A DNA stretch of 64,000 bases, from the NCBI GenBank assembly GCA_002354805.1, contig DEMH01000003.1, forward strand, positions 62,001-126,000, in the 5' to 3' direction. The position numbers were made by a program, and so were the translations under genes. Of the stretch, positions 60,634 to 64,000 are shown piece by piece. The notes beneath the pieces were generated by a model that was given only the letters and a program-made list of their open reading frames with translations, made no database searches and had not been told where the DNA came from. The stretch's first letter is position 1; every line of letters begins with the position of its first letter. The DNA is from Gammaproteobacteria bacterium UBA2675 (GTDB lineage Bacteria; Pseudomonadota; Gammaproteobacteria; Pseudomonadales; Pseudohongiellaceae).

Positions 60634-61818
60634 ATGAATATGTCACGTATATTGGTAAAAAAGGCGCTGGTAATAGGTCTGCTGGCTGGTATGTTCAGCT
60701 CGGCTCAGGCCCAGAACCTGGAGGCCTTCGAGGGTGTTCAGCCGTCTGTGCTGCACGACTTTCGCGTTGTCCCTTACGCTGAGGGCGTCATCAGCCCCTG
60801 GTCAATGACCTGGTTGCCCAACGGCGACATGCTGGTCACAGAGAAGTACGGTGACCTGCGTATCGTTCGTAATGGACAGGTACTGGAAGGCTCTGTTTCA
60901 GGTGTGCCGGAAGTGTTCTCGCGTGGCCAGGGTGGTCTGTTTGATGTGTTGCCACACCCGGATTTTGCCAACAACCAGATGCTCTACCTGAGTTTCTCCA
61001 AACCTCAGGGTGAAGGGGCATCGGCCACGGCTATCGTCCGAGGCCGTTTCGTTAACGACGAACTGGTAGACGTTGAGGAGATATTTGTTGCTGATCACCA
61101 GGGTGCCAGCCACTACGGCGGCCGCCTGGCGTTTGATGCTGAGGGCTATCTGTACCTGACACTGGGTGATCGTCAGGCCCCGCCAAGTGGTGATCTGGAA
61201 AGCCATCCAGCGCAGGTAACCACCAATCACCAGGGCGTGATTGTGCGCCTGAACGATGATGGTTCAACGCCAACCGACAACCCCTTCTCGGGAATGTCCG
61301 GTTACGCGCCTGAGATCTACAGTTACGGTCATCGCAGCCCACAGGGGCTCGCGTTCCACCCGGTTACTGGCGTCATGTACATGACTGAGCACGGGCCCCA
61401 GGGTGGTGACGAGCTGAACGTTATTCAGCCTGGGCAGAACTATGGCTGGCCAGTGGTTGGTCATGGCGTTAACTACGGTCCGGGAACACCCATCCACGAA
61501 ACGCTGAGTCAGGAAGGCATGGTTGACCCGATTCACTATTGGGTACCTTCCATCGCCACCTCGGGCCTGATGATCTACAACGGCAGCCAGTTCCCACGCT
61601 GGAATGGCAGTGTTTTCTCTGGCGCACTGCGCGGCGAGCAGGTTGCCCGCATTACGCTGTCGCCGGATGGCAGTGCCGCGATGACGGAAGAAACCCTGGT
61701 GCCAGGTATTGGGCGCGTGCGTGATATCCGGCAGGGTCCTGATGGTTATATCTATCTGGCCATCGAAGACCGCTCACGCCAGCCTACTGCCATTGTCAGG
61801 CTCGAACCAGCGAACTAA
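60634..61818 (+). CDS. PQQ-dependent aldose/sorbosone dehydrogenase-type exported protein
   Basis: 394 residues with a signal peptide ending AQAQNL. A six-bladed propeller of the soluble glucose dehydrogenase family: PWSMTWLPNGDMLVTEK, HPDFANNQMLYLSFS, HYGGRLAFDAEGYLYLTLGD, GHRSPQGLAFHPVTG and EHGPQGGDELN. The catalytic His and several PQQ ligands lie in these segments. E. coli YliI is the nearest known relative and oxidises aldoses. No PQQ synthesis genes are in the window. Confidence 0.92.
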   Translation: MNMSRILVKKALVIGLLAGMFSSAQAQNLEAFEGVQPSVLHDFRVVPYAEGVISPWSMTWLPNGDMLVTEKYGDLRIVRNGQVLEGSVSGVPEVFSRGQGGLFDVLPHPDFANNQMLYLSFSKPQGEGASATAIVRGRFVNDELVDVEEIFVADHQGASHYGGRLAFDAEGYLYLTLGDRQAPPSGDLESHPAQVTTNHQGVIVRLNDDGSTPTDNPFSGMSGYAPEIYSYGHRSPQGLAFHPVTGVMYMTEHGPQGGDELNVIQPGQNYGWPVVGHGVNYGPGTPIHETLSQEGMVDPIHYWVPSIATSGLMIYNGSQFPRWNGSVFSGALRGEQVARITLSPDGSAAMTEETLVPGIGRVRDIRQGPDGYIYLAIEDRSRQPTAIVRLEPAN

Positions 61819-61841
61819 TTTGCTGAAGGCGCCAGGCGAAT

Positions 61842-61886
61842 AAAAAATAACCCCCGTTCCGGTGTCGGATCGGGGGTTATTTTTTT
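61842..61886. terminator. Strong bidirectional terminator
   Basis: AAAAAATAACCCCCG (61842-61856) pairs with CGGGGGTTATTTTTT (61871-61885), and TCCG/CGGA extend the stem inside. It serves the convergent sugar dehydrogenase and GST-like genes. The GST-like stop codon (TAA at 61877-61879) lies inside the stem. Confidence 0.9.
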
Positions 61887-63013
61887 AACCAGACTTCGAT
61901 ATTGTTCTGTCTTCCCACCGTAAAACGGCCACCGGCCGGAATGGCTTTCTCCAGGCCGAATTTCCTGAGCTGGCCCATCAGCTGATGCTGTGTGCTGGCG
62001 TCAACTGAGTCAAGGCAATCTGCAGCGCGATCCAGCAGGTAAAGCAGGTAGGGTTCAACACCCACGGTCACAGACGCACCACGAAAGGTGGTATCGATCT
62101 GACCGACGCTGCGTTTGTGAGCTTTGTCAGCAACCGGAGCGCCGTGCGCTGGTTGTTGGTTATCCGCGTGCGCCTGCAAGGCTGCCAGTTTATCTGTCAG
62201 TTCGGGGAAAATTTCTGACCTTATAAAATTCAGTAGCGCCACAAGCGTCTCTGGTATCGAGTCACTGTCAATCAGTTGATCGCCATAGTCTGGAAAATCA
62301 GGCACATCCAGGCCGGGTGCGGTCATTCGCTCTACCCAGCGGAATACATGGGGTGCCTTGCGCTTCATGATGCTCGAGGGAACCGGATCGCGGCCAAGGT
62401 GAGCGAACATCGGGCCGATCAGGCCGTAGTCGGCGATACAGGGATACCCTCCGAATAGATAGGGGTGATTTGAAAGATGCCTTTCCAGAATCTCCAGTAA
62501 ATCGTGATAGGACTGTTCAATCAGGGGAATGGTGGTGGCAGTGACGCCAAGCATTGGCAGGTAGGACTGCATGCGTGACATGACTTTGTCGGCATAGTCG
62601 GGCCCAGAGCCAGCCGAGAATGCGGCGCGCAGGAAGTCGTGCTGCTCCTCGGGGAATGACCAGCGGTAATGCATGGCATGCCGACGCATTGCCTGGCAGC
62701 CGTAGTACTGCACAATGATGGCCAGTACTTTCAGCAATACCGGCTCAGGATAGGCACTGTAGCGAACCCCCTGCTGTTCGAAATGGTCAATGATATCCAG
62801 GCTGTCCTGAATGATCTCTTTCGATGGAGTCACCAATACGGGAATGATGCTGCGTTGAATGGCCGGCACCACCATGCTGGCGAAATCCGGATGTGTTGGT
62901 GGCAGTTCAAGATAGGGAATGTTCTGGGTACGGAGATAGCAGCGAGCAATCCCCGTATACAGCGAATGTGGTACGCCATACAGAATGTATGTTGAATTGT
63001 CATGGTCCGTCAT
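61877..63013 (-). CDS. Glutathione S-transferase-like protein with C-terminal extension
   Basis: 378 residues from ATG 63013, preceded by GGAG. Residues about 8-85 form the thioredoxin-like domain (YILYGVPHSLYTGIARCYLRT ... PAIQRSIIPVLVTPSKEIIQDSLDIIDHFE) with SxYTG in place of a clear catalytic Ser/Tyr motif; residues about 110-245 the alpha-helical domain. A further 130 residues (HADNQQPAHGAPVADKAHKR...) end in an unrecognised domain with FRGASVTVGVEPYLLYLLDRA. Glutathione use is likely but the substrate is unknown. Confidence 0.83.
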   Translation of the reverse strand: MTDHDNSTYILYGVPHSLYTGIARCYLRTQNIPYLELPPTHPDFASMVVPAIQRSIIPVLVTPSKEIIQDSLDIIDHFEQQGVRYSAYPEPVLLKVLAIIVQYYGCQAMRRHAMHYRWSFPEEQHDFLRAAFSAGSGPDYADKVMSRMQSYLPMLGVTATTIPLIEQSYHDLLEILERHLSNHPYLFGGYPCIADYGLIGPMFAHLGRDPVPSSIMKRKAPHVFRWVERMTAPGLDVPDFPDYGDQLIDSDSIPETLVALLNFIRSEIFPELTDKLAALQAHADNQQPAHGAPVADKAHKRSVGQIDTTFRGASVTVGVEPYLLYLLDRAADCLDSVDASTQHQLMGQLRKFGLEKAIPAGGRFTVGRQNNIEVWLKK

Positions 63014-63209
63014 GTTGCATGCTCCGTTCTTGCCTGGGTTCGTTCGACGACTTGACCCACAGCATACATAGCCGGGCAATTCCTACAAGTGGAATAAACC
63101 TGTCTGTGCTTCGTTACGGTTTTAGCACTAACGCGATTTGTTGGTTCCGCTCCGACGGGCCGCAATGCTGCAAGATGACATGGATCACCATCAAAAGGAG
63201 AGAGACACT

Positions 63210-63806
63210 ATGAAACACAAAACTTTGTTGGCACTGAGCTTGGCGTCACTATTGGGTGCAACGGCCGCTGCAGCACAGCCAAGCTACAATTATCTGGGCC
63301 TGGAATATACACAGGGCGAATTGCTTGGCGAAGATTTTACAGGCTATGGCGTTGAGGCCAGTATTGGCCTGGGGCAGTCGCTGTTCCTGAAGGGCACGGC
63401 ATCAACCTCAGAAAACGATGACGACTATTTCTTCCAGCAGTGGACCGGCAAGCCAGAGTTGATGAAATACAGCGCTGGATTGGGTGTTCATGCACCGCTC
63501 AGCGAACGAGCTGACGTTGTAGTTGGCGCCAAGTATATTCGTAGTGAGCTCGATATCGGTGGCAGCACTGTTGAAGCCGATGGCTTTGGTATCGATGCCG
63601 GTATTCGTGCCATGCTGACCGACAACGTCGAGCTGGAAGGCATGGTGAATTATATCGATGGTGACGATTTCGAAGAAGAAATTGGCTACCGTGCCGATGC
63701 CCGCTTCTATCTGACACCAGCATTCTCGCTTTCTATCGGCTATTTTGACGGTGATGAGGGCGATGCGGCCGAAGGCGTGATCGCCGGTCTGCGCCTCAAT
63801 TTCTGA
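63210..63806 (+). CDS. Outer-membrane beta-barrel protein
   Basis: 198 residues from ATG 63210 after AAAAGGAG; signal peptide ends TAAAAQPS. The mature part alternates polar and hydrophobic residues in about eight strands and ends with a terminal Phe (GLRLNF), as do outer-membrane barrels. The pattern SIGYFDGDEGDAAEGVIAGLRLNF and high Asp/Glu content (ENDDDYFF) resemble the OmpA/OprF-like or porin-family 8-stranded barrels. Function unknown. Monocistronic. Confidence 0.85.
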   Translation: MKHKTLLALSLASLLGATAAAAQPSYNYLGLEYTQGELLGEDFTGYGVEASIGLGQSLFLKGTASTSENDDDYFFQQWTGKPELMKYSAGLGVHAPLSERADVVVGAKYIRSELDIGGSTVEADGFGIDAGIRAMLTDNVELEGMVNYIDGDDFEEEIGYRADARFYLTPAFSLSIGYFDGDEGDAAEGVIAGLRLNF

Positions 63807-63832
63807 TTCGCCCCAATCAAAATAACTCAGGC

Positions 63833-63859
63833 TCAGGGCCCCCATACCGCGGGCCCTGA
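63833..63859 (+). terminator. Hairpin after the outer-membrane protein gene
   Basis: TCAGGGCCC (63833-63841) pairs with GGGCCCTGA (63851-63859) in a 9-bp perfect stem with a 9-base loop. No T tract follows, so its terminator role is tentative. Confidence 0.45.
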
Positions 63860-64000
63860 TGGTGGCGAGCTCCTGGAAGCCGCAGGGACGCGGCGGGGCT
63901 TGTCGCCGAACGCAAAGGGCTATACCCTCAACGGACTACGTCAACGTAATATCCGCTCCAGGAAATTGCCCTGTTATGAAATGTCCACTCGTATTATTAA
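63860..64000. other. Right edge with no supportable gene
   Basis: The last 141 bases contain no start with a ribosome site and no family motif in any frame. A frame open to the edge on the plus strand has no start codon and looks like chance. Confidence 0.5.

Noticed and set aside
63860..64000. Beginning of a new gene at the right edge
   Set aside because: The open plus-strand frame has no start codon, ribosome site or recognisable motif.

Overview
The window looks like a stretch of chromosome from a free-living, probably marine, aerobic gammaproteobacterium. The evidence is gene content: MetR/MetE regulation of the enteric type, FabV enoyl reductase, a CYP153 alkane hydroxylase with its ferredoxin, several secreted DUF885, M14 and M20 peptidases, exported beta-lactamase-fold hydrolases, and coding sequence that is moderately GC-rich by eye. 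The exact genus cannot be told from the window. There is no rRNA, tRNA, CRISPR array, transposase or prophage, and most genes are densely packed housekeeping or nutrient-scavenging genes.

Layout. 1-2.8 kb: divergent metR (cut by the left edge) and metE, with two perfect MetR boxes between them. 3-7.9 kb: a PNPOx-like protein, then a four-gene MCE/Mla-type lipid transporter (STAS-permease, ATPase, MCE protein, lipoprotein) and an unknown Cys-motif membrane protein. 7.9-12.2 kb: a PEBP-like exported protein and a tightly overlapping run of DNA glycosylase, asparaginase, Asp/Glu racemase, MscS channel and GNAT. 12.3-16.5 kb: SDR, small membrane protein, M20 peptidase, GNAT, fabV. 16.6-20 kb (minus): chemoreceptor, CYP153 and ferredoxin. 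20-25 kb: esterase lipoprotein, sirtuin, serine hydrolase, NhaC-type antiporter. 25.08-25.38 kb: a compact unit with its own promoter, an exceptionally strong ribosome binding site, a 25-codon ORF, several hairpins and a textbook terminator; this is the most unusual object in the window. 25.5-30 kb: DUF885 peptidase, D-amino acid transaminase-like protein, gamma-glutamyltransferase. 30-36.6 kb: rlmE, an FAD oxidoreductase, a SpoU methyltransferase, a diguanylate cyclase and an ABC exporter. 36.7-43.9 kb: second PEBP-like protein, MHS-family transporter, DUF3429 protein, and a MacAB-like efflux operon (adaptor, ATPase, two permeases). 44-51 kb: serine hydrolase, DAACS symporter, a three-gene unit ending in a di-heme peroxidase-like protein, an N-acyl-D-amino-acid deacylase-like lipoprotein and a GNAT. 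51-60 kb: a DUF305-LVIVD fusion, RNase J-like nuclease, DjlA-like co-chaperone, PilZ protein, M14 peptidase, DUF488. 60-64 kb: PLDc_N protein, PQQ-type sugar dehydrogenase, GST-like protein, and an outer-membrane beta-barrel.

How the genes fit together. Many products point to scavenging of peptides and amino acids (M14, M20, DUF885, GGT, asparaginase, DAACS symporter). A scattered subset could handle D-amino acids (racemase, class IV transaminase, N-acyl-D-amino-acid deacylase). CYP153 and its ferredoxin suggest growth on alkanes or fatty compounds, with the reductase encoded elsewhere. c-di-GMP signalling is represented by one cyclase and one PilZ receptor. All functional calls come from motif reading without database searches.
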